From the NCBI RefSeq assembly GCF_000698145.1, contig NZ_BAXB01000015.1, forward strand, positions 42,759 through 106,758: a stretch of DNA of 64,000 nt, written 5' to 3'. The position numbers were made by a program, and so were the translations under genes. Below are positions 37,739 to 49,244 of this stretch, piece after piece. The stretch's first letter is position 1, and every line of letters begins with the position of its first letter. The notes under the pieces were generated by a model. The model did not search any database. It saw only the letters and a program-made list of their open reading frames with translations, and was not told the DNA's origin. Source of the DNA: Geomicrobium sp. JCM 19039 (GTDB lineage: Bacteria; Bacillota; Bacilli; Bacillales; Marinococcaceae).

Positions 37739-38275
37739 ATGAATGAGTTAATGGAACATGCGTGGAGTGTCGTTTTCATTATATTTGCGATTAATATTGT
37801 CTACGTTAGTTTGTTAACGCTTCGTTTAATCTTAACCTTGAAAAACTTAAAACTACTGGCAGCAAGTGCAGGGATGTTTGAAATTGTCGTTTACGTGACC
37901 GGTTTAGGCATCGTTTTGGATAACATGACATCCGTCTTTCACGTGACGGCCTATGCACTCGGGTACGGCATTGGTGTGATTGTAGGCATGAAGATTGAAG
38001 AAAAGCTCGCCCTAGGCTACATTACAGTGAACGTCATCACGAAAGAATACGAGCCAGACATTCCTAACCAACTGCGTGATAAAGGCTACGGAGTAACCAA
38101 CTGGGTGGCATACGGACGAGAAGGCGAACGGTTAATGATGGAGATTTTGACTTCTCGTCGAAGTGAGAAGCTACTTTATGATACAGTGAAGTTACTTGAT
38201 CCGAAAGCTTTTATCATTTCCCATGAACCAAAAGCATTTTTCGGCGGGTTCTGGGTGAAAGGATTGCGAAGATAA
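37739..38275 (+). CDS. yebE: DUF2179/UPF0316 membrane protein (YebE-like)
   Basis: A 178-residue protein with three N-terminal helices ([51 protein letters not shown]) followed by a cytoplasmic DUF2179 domain ending in [19 protein letters not shown]. It matches B. subtilis YebE in length and position upstream of yebG and the pur operon. Function unknown. The next gene starts directly at its stop. Confidence 0.88.
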   Translation: MNELMEHAWSVVFIIFAINIVYVSLLTLRLILTLKNLKLLAASAGMFEIVVYVTGLGIVLDNMTSVFHVTAYALGYGIGVIVGMKIEEKLALGYITVNVITKEYEPDIPNQLRDKGYGVTNWVAYGREGERLMMEILTSRRSEKLLYDTVKLLDPKAFIISHEPKAFFGGFWVKGLRR

Positions 38276-38461
38276 ATGGCCCGAAAGAAAACATTTGAAG
38301 TTGTAGACAATGAAACGATTGGTGATTGTTTAGCGAGAATTGACGAAGAAGGCTATCGACCCGTAAAGCGAGTAGAAAAGCCAATCTTTACGGAAGATCG
38401 TGAACAAAATGTAACCGTTAAAGCGCAAAAGATTGTGTTTGAGGCGGTCGCTAAAGATTAG
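38276..38461 (+). CDS. yebG: NETI-motif protein (YebG-like)
   Basis: A 61-residue basic protein with the eponymous N-E-T-I motif (VDNETIGDCLARIDEEGYRPVKRVEKPIF) and a C-terminal amphipathic helix. It corresponds to YebG of B. subtilis, also between yebE and purE. Function unknown. It is directly abutted to yebE (no spacer) and followed by a terminator. Confidence 0.88.
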   Translation: MARKKTFEVVDNETIGDCLARIDEEGYRPVKRVEKPIFTEDREQNVTVKAQKIVFEAVAKD

Positions 38462-38467
38462 ACGTTC

Positions 38468-38511
38468 AACGGATCTGAGCTTGTCTTCAAAAAAGCTCAG
38501 ATCCGTTTATA
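38468..38511 (+). terminator. Terminator after yebE-yebG
   Basis: A 15-bp perfect stem (38468-38482 with 38493-38507) with a 10-nt loop and TTAT tail. Confidence 0.85.
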
Positions 38512-38584
38512 TGTAGAGAAAAAACAAACTATATTCTATTTGTAAGTTGATTCCACTTAAAGAATATAAAGCAGAGGCGATTTT

Positions 38585-39124
38585 ATGTGTGAGAAAAGAC
38601 GTGTTGTCTTATTTATCGCGGTTAGTTTAGACGGTTATATTGCGACTGAGAATGAACAACTTGACTGGTTATTCGAAGTAGATGGTGAAGGCGACAATGG
38701 GATTTCCGCCTTTTATGAAACGGTTGACACGGTCTTGATGGGCAGAAAAACGTACGATTGGGTTAAAAAAGAAACGATTAACGAAGGCTTTCCTTATCAA
38801 GATAAACGAACATTCGTGTTTACAAACCAATTCCTTGACGGTGAACCGTCCGTTCAGCGTGTTCATGAAGATCTTGACTCGTTCGTTAACCAATTAAAAC
38901 AAGAAAGTGGAAAGAACATTTGGCTCGTCGGTGGCGGTGAGCTCGTTTCTTCATTCTTGAAAGCAGATCTTCTCGATGAAATCACTGTAACGGTTGCCCC
39001 GAAACTAATTGGTAAAGGCGTACGGTTGTTTCCGGAAACGGATTCAAAACATAACTTGTCATTAAAACAAGTGCAGACGTTTAATCAGTTTGTAGAATTG
39101 CATTATGTGGTTGACCGATTGTAA
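38585..39124 (+). CDS. Dihydrofolate reductase-like (RibD C-terminal domain) protein
   Basis: A 179-residue protein of the RibD-C/DHFR superfamily: VVLFIAVSLDGYIATENEQLDWLFE at the start, VDTVLMGRKTYDWV, and the nucleotide-binding loop IWLVGGGELVSSFL with LLDEITVTVAPKLIGKG. These small YyaP/YwjB-type reductases bind NADPH; the natural substrate is unknown and they are not the housekeeping DHFR. No ribosome-binding site stronger than AGAGGCG is seen upstream. Confidence 0.88.
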   Translation: MCEKRRVVLFIAVSLDGYIATENEQLDWLFEVDGEGDNGISAFYETVDTVLMGRKTYDWVKKETINEGFPYQDKRTFVFTNQFLDGEPSVQRVHEDLDSFVNQLKQESGKNIWLVGGGELVSSFLKADLLDEITVTVAPKLIGKGVRLFPETDSKHNLSLKQVQTFNQFVELHYVVDRL

Positions 39125-39735
39125 ATGCAACTAAATACATAAGTTGAACGTAAGAAATTCACTGAACCCTATGGTTGAGTTCGCTCTTTACGGGTGGACG
39201 CCTAGATTTTGTCTGTCGAAGTTCACTTCGACAGCTTCCGGTGCCGAGAAGGGTAAAAAGACGTGAGCAGTGGTGCTCGTTGAGCGCAAGGACCTTTGCG
39301 ACCTCTGACTCTCTTTTAAGTGATAATCCAGCCTTGAAACAGTACACTTTAGGGCCTCAACTGTCACGTATATTTCTTATTATTACAGTTTACGAGTATA
39401 GGTGCGTATCCAATTTGAAAATGATCACTTTTCCTTGCCTAACCGCCTCTTAAATTCGTTTATTCGACACTTGAACTACTATATATTAACCCTAGCCAGT
39501 AGGCAGAGAAGTGAACCGGTGGTTCCCTTATGCTCTGTAGTAAAAGTTTCCCCTGTGATAGGAAGTAAGAACCAAAAGTGAAAAACAAGAAAATCCAAAG
39601 TTCATTCTACATAGATGAATGGGATACCAAACGAACCGGTTCGTTTGGTTTTTTAGTGGAACTTGTTGGATTCGTGAAATACCCTTTCAGGTTAAGAACG
39701 ATGCTTAAAGCGGTCGTCGCTCACCTTATTTAGCC
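39125..39735. other. Non-coding region before the purine operon
   Basis: No gene is supported. It contains a 9-bp hairpin with a TTCA loop (CTGTCGAAG 39213, CTTCGACAG 39226) and a perfect palindrome with T run (39626-39654). Composition is mixed and no transposase remnant is visible. Confidence 0.45.
39626..39654 (+). terminator. Perfect 24-bp palindrome with T tract
   Basis: ACCAAACGAACC is followed at once by its exact complement (39638-39649) and by six T residues overlapping the end. As RNA it would form a 10-bp stem with a CCGG loop, a terminator-like shape about 500 bp from any gene. Confidence 0.6.
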
Positions 39736-39736
39736 A

Positions 39737-39780
39737 ATATCCGAACGATCGATTATTAATCTTTGTAAATATTCGAGTTT
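39737..39780 (+). promoter_or_regulatory. PurR box pair upstream of purE
   Basis: CGAAC at 39742-39746 and ATTCG at 39771-39775 (one mismatch to GTTCG) are 24 nt apart in inverted arrangement with A/T-rich flanks. Spacing is identical to the pbuG pair. They lie just upstream of the promoter. Confidence 0.55.
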
Positions 39781-39783
39781 ACA

Positions 39784-39812
39784 TTGACAATTAATCTGAC
39801 GCATACTACGAT
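39784..39812 (+). promoter_or_regulatory. Promoter of the purine operon
   Basis: TTGACA (39784-39789) and TACGAT (39807-39812) with a 17-nt spacer, about 40 nt before the riboswitch. Confidence 0.65.
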
Positions 39813-39848
39813 AGAAGAAGAGTAAGGCATTTCATTGATCTTTCACAA

Positions 39849-39965
39849 GATACCTCATATAAATTCGAGAATATGGCTCGAAAGTTTCTACCTGGCTACC
39901 GTAAATGGCTGGACTATGAGGAGACAAATGGTTGTCGTACGTCTATGGCAACATGTCTCCTCCCG
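39849..39965 (+). ncRNA. Purine riboswitch (guanine class) of the purE operon
   Basis: The aptamer at about 39849-39921 contains ATACCTCATATAA, GAATATGGCTC, AGTTTCTACCTGG, CCGTAAATGG and GACTATG. The base before TATG is C, indicating guanine or hypoxanthine. It is followed by a hairpin GAGGAGACA...TGTCTCCTC (39918-39961) that overlaps the P1 strand, so ligand-dependent refolding can control readthrough into purE. A U-rich terminator tail is less clear than at pbuG. Confidence 0.9.
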
Positions 39966-40024
39966 GTGCTCGAATGAATAAGACAGCGGGTTCTTTGATA
40001 TGCCTAAAGATAGGAGCGTTTAGA

Positions 40025-40513
40025 ATGACTGTTGATGTTGGCGTAATCATGGGAAGTACATCCGATGACCCGACGATGAAGTTGGCGGTACAAATTTTAG
40101 AAGAATTACAAATTCCTTATGAGAAACGGATTGTATCGGCCCATCGTACGCCTGATTATATGTTTGACTACGCATCATCTGCAAGAGAACGTGGATTGAA
40201 AGTCATTATTGCAGGTGCCGGCGGTGCTGCACATCTTCCTGGAATGGTTGCTGCCAAAACAACGTTGCCAGTAATTGGTGTGCCTGTACAATCCAAGACG
40301 TTAAGTGGATGGGATTCACTACTAAGCATCGTACAAATGCCAAAAGGCGTACCGGTTGCGACAGTAGCGATCGGTGAAGCAGGAGCTGAGAATGCTGGAT
40401 TGCTTGCAGCACAAATGCTTAGCGTTTGGGACCGAGAGCTTGCACACAAGCTAGAAGCAAGAAGAGAAGCGAAGAAAAACGATGTACTTGCCAATCAGGA
40501 GGTACAATCATGA
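40025..40513 (+). CDS. purE: N5-carboxyaminoimidazole ribonucleotide mutase PurE
   Basis: Rearranges N5-CAIR to CAIR in IMP synthesis. 162 residues. The family core reads [45 protein letters not shown] and [24 protein letters not shown] 40025, 8 nt after GGAG, is chosen; an upstream in-frame extension runs into the riboswitch. First gene of the purEKBCSQLFMNHD operon, overlapping purK by 4 nt. Confidence 0.96.
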   Translation: MTVDVGVIMGSTSDDPTMKLAVQILEELQIPYEKRIVSAHRTPDYMFDYASSARERGLKVIIAGAGGAAHLPGMVAAKTTLPVIGVPVQSKTLSGWDSLLSIVQMPKGVPVATVAIGEAGAENAGLLAAQMLSVWDRELAHKLEARREAKKNDVLANQEVQS

Positions 40514-41649
40514 TTACACCTGGCCAAACGATCGGTATTCTAGGTGGCGGACAACTTGGCAGAATGATGGCACTCGAAGCGAAAGCGATGGGATATCAGA
40601 TTGCCGTGCTTGAACCTGTAGCTGGATCTCCTACAGCACAAGTCGCAGATATTGAAATTGTCGGTGCGTATAACGACGAAGAAGCAGTAAAGCAATTAGC
40701 CGAAGTGAGTGATGTCGTTACCTTTGAATTCGAAAACGTAGATGCGAACACCGCAACCATTTTGCAAGAAGCTGGAAAGTTGCCCCAAGGGATAACGTTA
40801 TTAAAGACAACACAACATCGCTTGCGTGAGAAAGAAGCGTTAGAAGAAGCGGGATTAACCGTCGCGCCGTACAAAGCGATCACGTCTGCGGATGATTTAA
40901 AAGCAGCAATTGATGTTTTAGGCACTCCCGCCGTTCTTAAAACGTGTAGTGGAGGCTATGACGGAAAAGGGCAATACGTGATTCATTCAAGAGAAGAAAG
41001 CGATCAAGCATTTCAAGAGCTCTACCGTAAGGGTGTAGAACTTGTTGTTGAAGGATTTGTTTCTTTTGAAAAAGAGATTAGTGTTATCGTTACGCGCAAC
41101 CTAATAGGTGAACTTAAAACCTTCCCAGTTGCTGAGAACATACATGAAGATAACATTCTTAAACGAACGATTGTGCCTGCAAGAATTAGTGTAGACGCAA
41201 AAAAGCGAGCGGTACAAATGGCAGAAGCGTTTGCGAACAGCATTGAACTTGTCGGTACGCTTGCCGTAGAAATGTTCTATACAACGAGCGATGAGATTTA
41301 CGTGAACGAACTTGCGCCAAGACCACATAACTCTGGACATTACACGATGAACAGTTGCAATGTTTCCCAGTTTGGGCAACACATTCGCGCAATTTGTGAC
41401 TGGCCGCTCGTGAAACCGAAGCTGTATCACCCAGTAATTATGGACAACATTCTTGGTGAACATGTGGAACAAGCAATAAAGATGATTCCGGAGTTTACAG
41501 ATGCATTCCTTCATCTTTATGGGAAAAGCGAGGCTCGACCTGGACGAAAGATGGGTCATTTGAACATTACCGCATCAACGGTTGAAGAAGCGCTAGAACG
41601 ATCACTACAACTACACATACGTACACATACAATGGAGGCAACACAATGA
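40510..41649 (+). CDS. purK: N5-carboxyaminoimidazole ribonucleotide synthase PurK
   Basis: ATP- and bicarbonate-dependent carboxylation of AIR to N5-CAIR. 379 residues, ATP-grasp fold. It begins [20 protein letters not shown], with [17 protein letters not shown] in the ATP-binding region and [26 protein letters not shown] near the metal site. ATG 40510 lies in the purE stop with GGAGG upstream. Ends in an ATGA overlap with purB. Confidence 0.96.
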   Translation: MITPGQTIGILGGGQLGRMMALEAKAMGYQIAVLEPVAGSPTAQVADIEIVGAYNDEEAVKQLAEVSDVVTFEFENVDANTATILQEAGKLPQGITLLKTTQHRLREKEALEEAGLTVAPYKAITSADDLKAAIDVLGTPAVLKTCSGGYDGKGQYVIHSREESDQAFQELYRKGVELVVEGFVSFEKEISVIVTRNLIGELKTFPVAENIHEDNILKRTIVPARISVDAKKRAVQMAEAFANSIELVGTLAVEMFYTTSDEIYVNELAPRPHNSGHYTMNSCNVSQFGQHIRAICDWPLVKPKLYHPVIMDNILGEHVEQAIKMIPEFTDAFLHLYGKSEARPGRKMGHLNITASTVEEALERSLQLHIRTHTMEATQ

Positions 41650-42938
41650 TTGAACGCTACACACGAGAAGAAATGGGAAGTATTTGGACGGAGCAAAATC
41701 GTTTTCAAGCATGGTTAGAAGTTGAAATTGCCGCTTGTGAAGCTTGGGCTGAGCTCGGAGACATTCCAAAAGAAGATGTTGAGAAGATCCGCAAAAACGC
41801 TTCATTTGATGTAGATCGTATTCACGAAATCGAAGCAAGTACACGTCACGATGTTGTCGCCTTTACACGCGCAGTATCTGAAACGCTTGGTGAAGAGCGT
41901 AAATGGGTGCACTACGGATTAACGTCAACAGATGTTGTTGATACAGCACTTTCGTATCTTTTGAAGCAATCGAACGAAATTCTGCGTGCAGATCTTGAAC
42001 GCTTTATTGATGTTCTCGGTAAAAAAGCGAACGAACATCGTTATACGTTAATGATGGGACGTACACACGGCGTTCATGCTGAGCCAACGACATTTGGATT
42101 GAAACTCGCACTCTGGTATGCAGAAATGAAACGAAATCTTGATCGCTTTGATCAGGCAGCTGAAGGTGTACGTGTCGGTAAGATGTCAGGGGCGGTCGGA
42201 ACGTTTGCGAACATTCCACCAGAAATTGAAGCGCACGTATGCGAGCGATTAGGAATTCAAACTGCGCCAATTTCAACACAAACGCTTCAACGAGATCGAC
42301 ACGCTCATTACGTATCTACACTAGCGCTCATTGCGACGAGTATCGAGAAGATGGCTGTTGAAATTCGTAACCTCCAAAAAACAGAGACGCGCGAAGTTGA
42401 AGAGTTTTTTGCAAAAGGTCAAAAAGGTTCATCTGCGATGCCACATAAACGAAATCCTGTTGGATCAGAGAACATGACCGGTCTTGCACGTGTGATTCGT
42501 GGTCACGTTACGACAGCATTTGAGAACATGCCACTATGGCATGAGCGTGATATTTCTCATTCATCGGCAGAGCGCATCATTTTGCCAGACAGCACGATAT
42601 TACTAAATTACATGCTAAATCGTTTTACGAAGATTGTTGATGAGTTGACGGTCTATCCAGATAACATGAAAGAAAATATGGAGAAAACGTTCGGCTTAAT
42701 CTATTCTCAACGTGTTTTGTTAGCACTCATTGACCGTGGCATGGCACGAGAAGAAGCGTATGACATCGTTCAACCAAAAGCGATGGAAGCTTGGGAAACG
42801 CGCGTGCCGTTTCGAACGCTTGTCGAAGCAGAACCGAAGATTACAGACGTATTAACAGGTGCAGACCTTGATGAGTGCTTCAACGAAAAACATCACATGA
42901 AAAATGTCGACGTATTGTTTGAGCGTGTTGGGCTCTAA
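41646..42938 (+). CDS. purB: Adenylosuccinate lyase PurB
   Basis: Cleaves SAICAR to AICAR and adenylosuccinate to AMP. 430 residues. Fumarase/aspartase superfamily signature [17 protein letters not shown] (about residue 260) and [11 protein letters not shown] and [17 protein letters not shown] segments with catalytic His and Ser. Intact frame. Fourth-nucleotide overlap with purK; purC follows after 30 nt. Confidence 0.97.
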   Translation: MIERYTREEMGSIWTEQNRFQAWLEVEIAACEAWAELGDIPKEDVEKIRKNASFDVDRIHEIEASTRHDVVAFTRAVSETLGEERKWVHYGLTSTDVVDTALSYLLKQSNEILRADLERFIDVLGKKANEHRYTLMMGRTHGVHAEPTTFGLKLALWYAEMKRNLDRFDQAAEGVRVGKMSGAVGTFANIPPEIEAHVCERLGIQTAPISTQTLQRDRHAHYVSTLALIATSIEKMAVEIRNLQKTETREVEEFFAKGQKGSSAMPHKRNPVGSENMTGLARVIRGHVTTAFENMPLWHERDISHSSAERIILPDSTILLNYMLNRFTKIVDELTVYPDNMKENMEKTFGLIYSQRVLLALIDRGMAREEAYDIVQPKAMEAWETRVPFRTLVEAEPKITDVLTGADLDECFNEKHHMKNVDVLFERVGL

Positions 42939-42968
42939 AACGTAGATGAACTTCTGGAGGGAAACGGT

Positions 42969-43679
42969 ATGACACTTCTATATGAAGGTAAAGCGAAACA
43001 ATTGTTCACAACCGAGAACAGTGATCAACTTCGAATTCAGTACAAAAACGATGCGACCGCTTTTAATGGCGTGAAACATGACATCGTTGAAGGAAAAGGA
43101 AGACTTAATAACGAGATTTCATCATTGTTTTTTCCGCTTCTTGAACAAGGTGGTATTCCCACACACTTTATTAAACGCTTAAGCGAAACCGAACAACTTG
43201 TGACACCAACAACGATTATTCCTTTGGAAGTGGTCGTTCGAAACATCGCTGCTGGAAGCCTTGCAAAGCGCCTCGGTTGGGAAGAAGGCATTGAACTAAA
43301 ACGTCCGATTGTCGAGTTTTATTATAAAGATGATGCTCTTGGTGACCCGCTTGTTACCGAGGAGCACATCTCCCTCTTAGAAGCAGCATCGACGGAACAG
43401 TTGGAAGAAATGAAGCGTTTGGCATTGCTGACAAATGATACGCTTCTTCCAATCTGTGAATCTGCGAATTTGTTGCTCGTTGACTTTAAATTAGAGTTTG
43501 GCATAACAAAAGAGGGTGATCTCATCTTAGCGGATGAAGTATCACCAGACACGTGCCGTTTTTGGGATCGTGACACAAGGCAGAAATTAGACAAAGATTT
43601 GTATCGGTATGAACTCGGTTCACTTACAGCAGGGTACGAAACAATATTAGAGCGCATTGGAGGCGTTGTTCATGGTTAA
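42969..43679 (+). CDS. purC: SAICAR synthetase PurC
   Basis: Joins CAIR and aspartate with ATP. 236 residues. Characteristic LYEGKAKQLF start, LEVVVRNIAAGSLAKRLG and LILADEVSPDTCRFWD. Ribosome-binding site GGAGGG before ATG 42969. Overlaps purS. Confidence 0.96.
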   Translation: MTLLYEGKAKQLFTTENSDQLRIQYKNDATAFNGVKHDIVEGKGRLNNEISSLFFPLLEQGGIPTHFIKRLSETEQLVTPTTIIPLEVVVRNIAAGSLAKRLGWEEGIELKRPIVEFYYKDDALGDPLVTEEHISLLEAASTEQLEEMKRLALLTNDTLLPICESANLLLVDFKLEFGITKEGDLILADEVSPDTCRFWDRDTRQKLDKDLYRYELGSLTAGYETILERIGGVVHG

Positions 43680-43923
43680 CGTGCACGTATACATCACACT
43701 TAAAGAAGGCGTATTGGATCCACAAGGTAAAGCGGTAGAACATTCTTTATCATCACTTGGCTACGAAGGAGTCGAAGAGGTGAGTGTCGGAAAGTGGATC
43801 CAACTGAAAGTGAAAGATGGCGAAGGATTAGAGACACGTATTGAAGCGATGTGTGAACAACTTCTGGCCAACCCAGTGATTGAGAACTACACTTACAAAG
43901 TAGAGCGGGAGGCAACGGTATGA
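43672..43923 (+). CDS. purS: Phosphoribosylformylglycinamidine synthase subunit PurS
   Basis: An 83-residue small subunit that bridges PurQ and PurL and channels ammonia. [34 protein letters not shown] is diagnostic. ATG 43672 (GGAGGC upstream) is used instead of the in-frame GTG- or ATG-like codon farther up. Overlaps purC and purQ. Confidence 0.95.
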   Translation: MVNVHVYITLKEGVLDPQGKAVEHSLSSLGYEGVEEVSVGKWIQLKVKDGEGLETRIEAMCEQLLANPVIENYTYKVEREATV

Positions 43924-44606
43924 AGGCCGCTGTCATCGTTTTCCCAGGATCAAACTGTGATACCGACATGTTTCACGCCGTGAAAGATTTCACCGCTGCT
44001 GAAGTGGTTGAATTTGTTCCTCATACGGCTAATAGCGTAGCCGATTACGATGCAATTTTTATTCCTGGCGGATTTTCATATGGTGATTATCTTCGTACTG
44101 GAGCAATCGCACGCTTTGCACCTGTTATGAAGAGTGTGAGTAAAGAAGCGGCAAAAGGAAAAACAATTGTAGGCGTTTGTAACGGATTTCAAATTCTTCA
44201 AGAAGCAGGCTTACTCCCAGGTGCAATGAAGCGCAATAAAGACTTGAAATTTATTTGCCGTACGGTCGGTCTAAAAATTGAGAATCATAACACTCGTTTT
44301 ACATCGGAATATGCAAAAGGAGATGTGCTGCAAGTTCCGATTGCTCACGGTGAAGGAAACTTTGAATGCGACGATGAGGCGCTTCAAAAGTTACATGATA
44401 ACAACCAGATTGTTTTCACGTATGTGAACGATGTGAACGGATCAAAATCTCAAATTGCCGGTATTCAAAACGAAGAGGGTAATGTTCTTGGAATGATGCC
44501 ACATCCAGAACGCGCGATGGAAGCATGGCTTGGTAGTGAAGACGGACGTCAATTGTTTACGAGTGTTTATCGCCATTGGAGGGAAATGAATGTTGTTACA
44601 AACTGA
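43920..44606 (+). CDS. purQ: Phosphoribosylformylglycinamidine synthase subunit PurQ
   Basis: The glutaminase subunit of the FGAM synthase complex. 228 residues, class I amidotransferase: nucleophile Cys87 in GVCNGFQIL, His-Glu at [21 protein letters not shown] start. Overlaps purL by 17 nt. Confidence 0.96.
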   Translation: MKAAVIVFPGSNCDTDMFHAVKDFTAAEVVEFVPHTANSVADYDAIFIPGGFSYGDYLRTGAIARFAPVMKSVSKEAAKGKTIVGVCNGFQILQEAGLLPGAMKRNKDLKFICRTVGLKIENHNTRFTSEYAKGDVLQVPIAHGEGNFECDDEALQKLHDNNQIVFTYVNDVNGSKSQIAGIQNEEGNVLGMMPHPERAMEAWLGSEDGRQLFTSVYRHWREMNVVTN

Positions 44607-46814
44607 ACCAACACCATCACACATTAAAGAAGAGAAACTCTATCAAGAGATGGGCGTGAAAGATCACGAGTACGAGCGAATTGTGAATTTAATCGGCCGT
44701 GAACCTAATTATACCGAGATCGGTATGTTCAGTGTACTTTGGTCAGAACATTGTAGCTACAAGCATTCCAAACCATTGCTTCGCCAATTCCCTGTTGATG
44801 GACCCCACGTCCTACAAGGCCCTGGTGAAGGTGCTGGTGTTGTAGACATCGGTGATGACCAAGCCGTCGTTTTCAAAGTTGAAAGTCATAACCACCCGTC
44901 AGCGTAGAGCCATATCAGGGGGCAGCTACTGGTGTAGGTGGGATTTTGCGTGATGTGTTTTCAATGGGGGCGCGTCCCATTGCGCTACTTAACTCGCTCC
45001 GTTTCGGTCCACTAGATACACCACGTGTACGTTACTTGTTTGAAGAAGTTGTTGCAGGGATTGCCGGTTATGGCAACTGTGTAGGTGTACCGACCGTTGG
45101 TGGTGAAGTGCAATTTGATCGCTCATACGATGGCAATCCACTTGTGAATGCGATGTGCGTTGGGTTAATCGATCATAGCAATTTGCAAAAAGGCGTCGCT
45201 GCAGGTGTTGGAAACACGGTCATGTATGTTGGCGCAAGTACAGGCCGCGACGGCATTCACGGGGCAACGTTTGCTTCAGAAGAACTGAACGAAGAGTCTC
45301 AAGCGAAGCGTCCATCGGTTCAAGTTGGTGATCCGTTCACGGAAAAGCGAGTACTTGAAGCATGTTTAGAGCTCGTTGAATTGGAGTCACTCGTCGGGAT
45401 TCAAGACATGGGCGCAGCGGGTCTTACGAGTTCTTCTGCAGAAATGGCAAGCAAAGCAGGTTCTGGCATTAACATGAACCTCAATCTCGTACCACAACGT
45501 GAAACGAATATGACACCATACGAAATGATGCTTTCAGAATCACAAGAGCGGATGTTACTCGTCGTGAAGAAAGGTCATGAGTCTGAAATTGAAGAGATTT
45601 GCGAAAAGTGGGACCTAGATGTCGCATCGATTGGAGAAGTAACCGATGATCGCAATCTGACGCTCTATTTTGACGGTCAAGTGGTTGCTGATGTACCGGT
45701 AACGGCATTAACAGACGATGCTCCAGTTTATGAAGTTGAGTCAATTGAACCGGTTTCATTTAAAGAGAACCAAGCAAAAGACTGGAAACCAGCGTCAATC
45801 ACCGATTACAACGAAACACTCAAAGATCTATTGCAACGCCCAACAATCGCTTCTAAAGAATGGGTGTATGATCAATACGATCATATGGTACAAACGAATA
45901 CAGTTGTCGTTCCAGGATCTGATGCAGCGGTTCTTCGCATTCGTGGAACGAAAAAAGCGCTGGCGATGACGATGGACGGTAACAGTCGCTACATTAAGCT
46001 GGACCCAGAAAATGGTGGCAAGCTTGCCGTTGCAGAAGCTGCGCGTAACATTGTCTGTTCAGGAGCGAAACCACTTGCACTCACGGACTGCTTGAACTAC
46101 GGCAGCCCAGAACAACCGAACATCTACTGGCAAATGAAAGAATCTACGAAAGGCATGAGTGATGCTTGTCGTACGCTTTCAACGCCAGTCATTAGCGGAA
46201 ACGTCTCGCTTTATAATGAGACTTCAGGGGAAGCGATTTATCCAACGCCGATTATCGGTATGGTCGGTCTTGTTGAAGATACGGCTCACATTACGATGCA
46301 ACAAGCAAAACAAGCCGGAGACCTCGTTTATGTCCTTGGTGAAGGTTCAGCACACTTTGGTGGTAGCGAGCTTCAACTGATGCAAGACGATGAGATTTCC
46401 GGTATTGTGCCAAAAATTGATTTGGATGTTGAAGCGAGTCGTCAACAGCTTGTACTACGTACGATCCAAGCCGGAGTTGTTCAGTCGGCACACGATTTAG
46501 CAGAGGGCGGTTTAGCTGTAGCACTTACAGAGAAAGTCATGGGCACATCTTTAGGGCTCACTGTAACGCTTTCAAAAGACGCAAACACGCTATTCTCAGA
46601 AGCACCGTCACGGTACGTGTTTACGGTTAAAGCAAGTGATGCAGATCAGTTTGAATCACTCATGCCAGAAGCACGTGCAATTGGTCATATAACAGACGAT
46701 GCACAAGTGATTGTGAACGATGATTATGGTCAGTCATACATCAACGCGTCAACTGAAGAATTAACTCGCATTTGGAAGGGAGCCATTCCATGTTTGCTGA
46801 AATCAAAGGCTTAA
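44590..46814 (+). CDS. purL: Phosphoribosylformylglycinamidine synthase subunit PurL, frameshifted
   Basis: The ATP-dependent synthetase subunit converting FGAR to FGAM. The first 106 codons end at SHNHPSA followed by TAG at 44905-44907. Inserting one G after CAGCG gives [32 protein letters not shown], the conserved active-site path, and the frame then runs to 46814. About 741 residues in total, normal for the small-type PurL. The break is almost certainly an error in the assembly or a very recent mutation. Confidence 0.95.
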
Positions 46815-48207
46815 ACGAAGAGTGTGGACTGTTTGCGATTTGGGGCCACAATGAAGCGGCACAGCTTTCTTACTATGGTTTGCATAGTTTGCAACACCGG
46901 GGGCAAGAAGGTGCAGGCATCATTCTAGCGATAAAGAGCAATTGTATGCACACAAAGGTGTTGGGCTTCTGACTGAAGCATTTGGCCCTGGAGACATTGA
47001 GCGCTTAAAAGGAAATCATGCGATCGGACACGTACGTTATGCAACAGCAGGAGGGGGCGGCATTGAGAATGTTCAGCCGCTTCACTTCCGCTCAGAAGAC
47101 GGCGGCATGGCGATTGCGCATAACGGAAATCTCGTGAACTATCAAATTCTAAAAGGTGACCTTGAACGTAAAGGCAGCATCTTTCAAACGACAACGGACA
47201 CAGAAGTGTTGGCTCACTTGTTGAAGCGCCAAAGTTCTACGAACCTTCGTAAACAACTTCACGCGGCACTCCCTCAATTAATTGGAGCTTACGCGTTTGC
47301 AGTGATGACTGAAAAAGAACTGATCGTTGCCCAAGATCCTCATGGACTTCGTCCACTTTCACTCGGGCGAATTGGTGATGCGTACGTTGTTGCTTCTGAA
47401 ACGTGTGCGTTTGACATTATCGGTGCAACGTATGAACGGGAAGTCGCTCCTGGAGAAATGATTATTTTCGATGAGAGCGGGATGCATTCTTCTCGCTTTA
47501 CTGAAGCTGAAGATCGTGCGCTTTGCAGTATGGAGTACGTTTACTTTGCTCGTCCGGATTCAAATTTAGATGGCATTAACGTGCATACAGCGAGAAAACA
47601 ACTCGGTAAGCAGTTGGCCAAAGAAGCACCGATTGAAGCTGATGTAGTGACGGGTGTACCTGATTCATCCATTTCAGCAGCTATTGGGTATGCAGAACAA
47701 ACGGGCATTCCATATGAGCTTGGTCTCATTAAAAATCGTTATGTTGGTCGTACGTTTATTCAACCTTCCCAAGAACTTCGTGAACAAGGGGTTAAGATGA
47801 AGCTCTCGGCGGTACGCGGAGTCGTTGAAGGCAAACGAGTCGTCATGATTGATGATTCAATCGTCCGTGGGACAACGAGTAAACGAATTGTTCGATTATT
47901 AAAAGAAGCCGGTGCAAAAGAAGTCCACGTAAGAATTAGTGCACCGCCAATTATTCGTCCGTGTTTTTACGGCATTGATACGTCAAGTCGTGGTGAGCTT
48001 GTTGCAGCGAACTTAAGTATAGAGGAAATGCGGGAAATGATGGGTGCTGATTCTTTAAGTTTCTTAAGCGTAGACGGCTTGAAATCAGGAATTGGCCGCG
48101 ATGATTCACAGCCAAACTGTGGACAATGTTTAGCGTGCTTTACAGATGTATACCCGACGGCAATTTTTAATACAAAAAAAGAACTTGTAACCGTAGGCAT
48201 GGAGTAG
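46790..48207 (+). CDS. purF: Amidophosphoribosyltransferase PurF, frameshifted
   Basis: Commits PRPP to purine synthesis. An 11-residue propeptide precedes the N-terminal nucleophile Cys12 ([12 protein letters not shown]). Near 46928 one or two bases are missing; in the other frame [20 protein letters not shown] follows. The PRPP motif [14 protein letters not shown] and the iron-sulfur cysteines ([19 protein letters not shown]) of the Bacillus-type oxygen-sensitive enzyme are present. About 472 residues. Starts within the purL end. Confidence 0.95.
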
Positions 48208-48218
48208 GAGGAATCGCG

Positions 48219-49244
48219 TTGAGTGAAGCATATAAACAAGCTGGTGTTGATGTTGGAGCTGGTTATGAATCGGTAAAACGAATGAAAAAGCATATCAAGC
48301 GTACGGAACGCCAAGGGATTATGGGTACGTTTGGTGGGTTTGGAGGAATGTTTGATCTTTCAATGCTGAATATGAAAGAACCCGTCCTCGTTTCAGGAAC
48401 CGATGGAGTTGGAACGAAGTTAATGCTCGCATTTGAAGCGGATCGTCATGATACCATTGGGGTCGATGCGGTAGCGATGTGTGTGAACGACATTTTAGCA
48501 CAAGGTGCTGAACCATTGTATTTCCTTGATTACATTGCTACGGGTAAAGCCGATCCTGCACGGATTGAACAAATTGTCAAAGGTGTAAGTGACGGCTGTG
48601 TGGAAGCTGGAAGCGCATTAATCGGAGGCGAAACAGCAGAAATGCCAGGCATGTATGATGAAGATGAATACGATCTTGCAGGTTTTGCGGTTGGCGCAGT
48701 AGAGAAAGCGAACATCGTTACGAATGAAGACGTCAAAGAAGGCGACGTACTCATTGCTTTGCCATCATCGGGTGTTCATAGCAACGGCTTCTCGCTCGTA
48801 CGTAAGCTAATTGCTGATCATAATTTGAACTGGCATCGGACGTACGAACCGTTTCATCGACCACTCATTGAAGAACTACTCACGCCAACGCGCATTTACG
48901 TTCGTGACGTTCTACCGATTATTCAACAAACCGATGCGATTAAAGGCATGGCCCATATTACAGGTGGTGGTTTGTATGAGAACATTCCACGCATGTTGCC
49001 AGACGGTCTTAGTGCAACCATTGCCCCTAGTCGTTGGGAACGGTTGCCAATCTTCTCGTTTTTAAAAGACGTTGGGCAATTGGCTGATCATGATTTATAT
49101 GGAACGTTTAACATGGGAATTGGTTTCGTAATGGCCGTGCAAAAAGAAGACGAACAAGTCGTACTTAATCGTCTAGAAGGTGCGGTCACGATTGGCGAAG
49201 TAACGGTTGGCGATACGCTCGTTATCCAAGGTGTAAACTCGTGA
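48219..49244 (+). CDS. purM: Phosphoribosylformylglycinamidine cyclo-ligase PurM
   Basis: Closes the imidazole ring (FGAM to AIR). 341 residues, TTG start at 48219 behind [34 protein letters not shown] and [12 protein letters not shown] are classic PurM segments. Overlaps purN by 4 nt. Confidence 0.96.
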   Translation: MSEAYKQAGVDVGAGYESVKRMKKHIKRTERQGIMGTFGGFGGMFDLSMLNMKEPVLVSGTDGVGTKLMLAFEADRHDTIGVDAVAMCVNDILAQGAEPLYFLDYIATGKADPARIEQIVKGVSDGCVEAGSALIGGETAEMPGMYDEDEYDLAGFAVGAVEKANIVTNEDVKEGDVLIALPSSGVHSNGFSLVRKLIADHNLNWHRTYEPFHRPLIEELLTPTRIYVRDVLPIIQQTDAIKGMAHITGGGLYENIPRMLPDGLSATIAPSRWERLPIFSFLKDVGQLADHDLYGTFNMGIGFVMAVQKEDEQVVLNRLEGAVTIGEVTVGDTLVIQGVNS

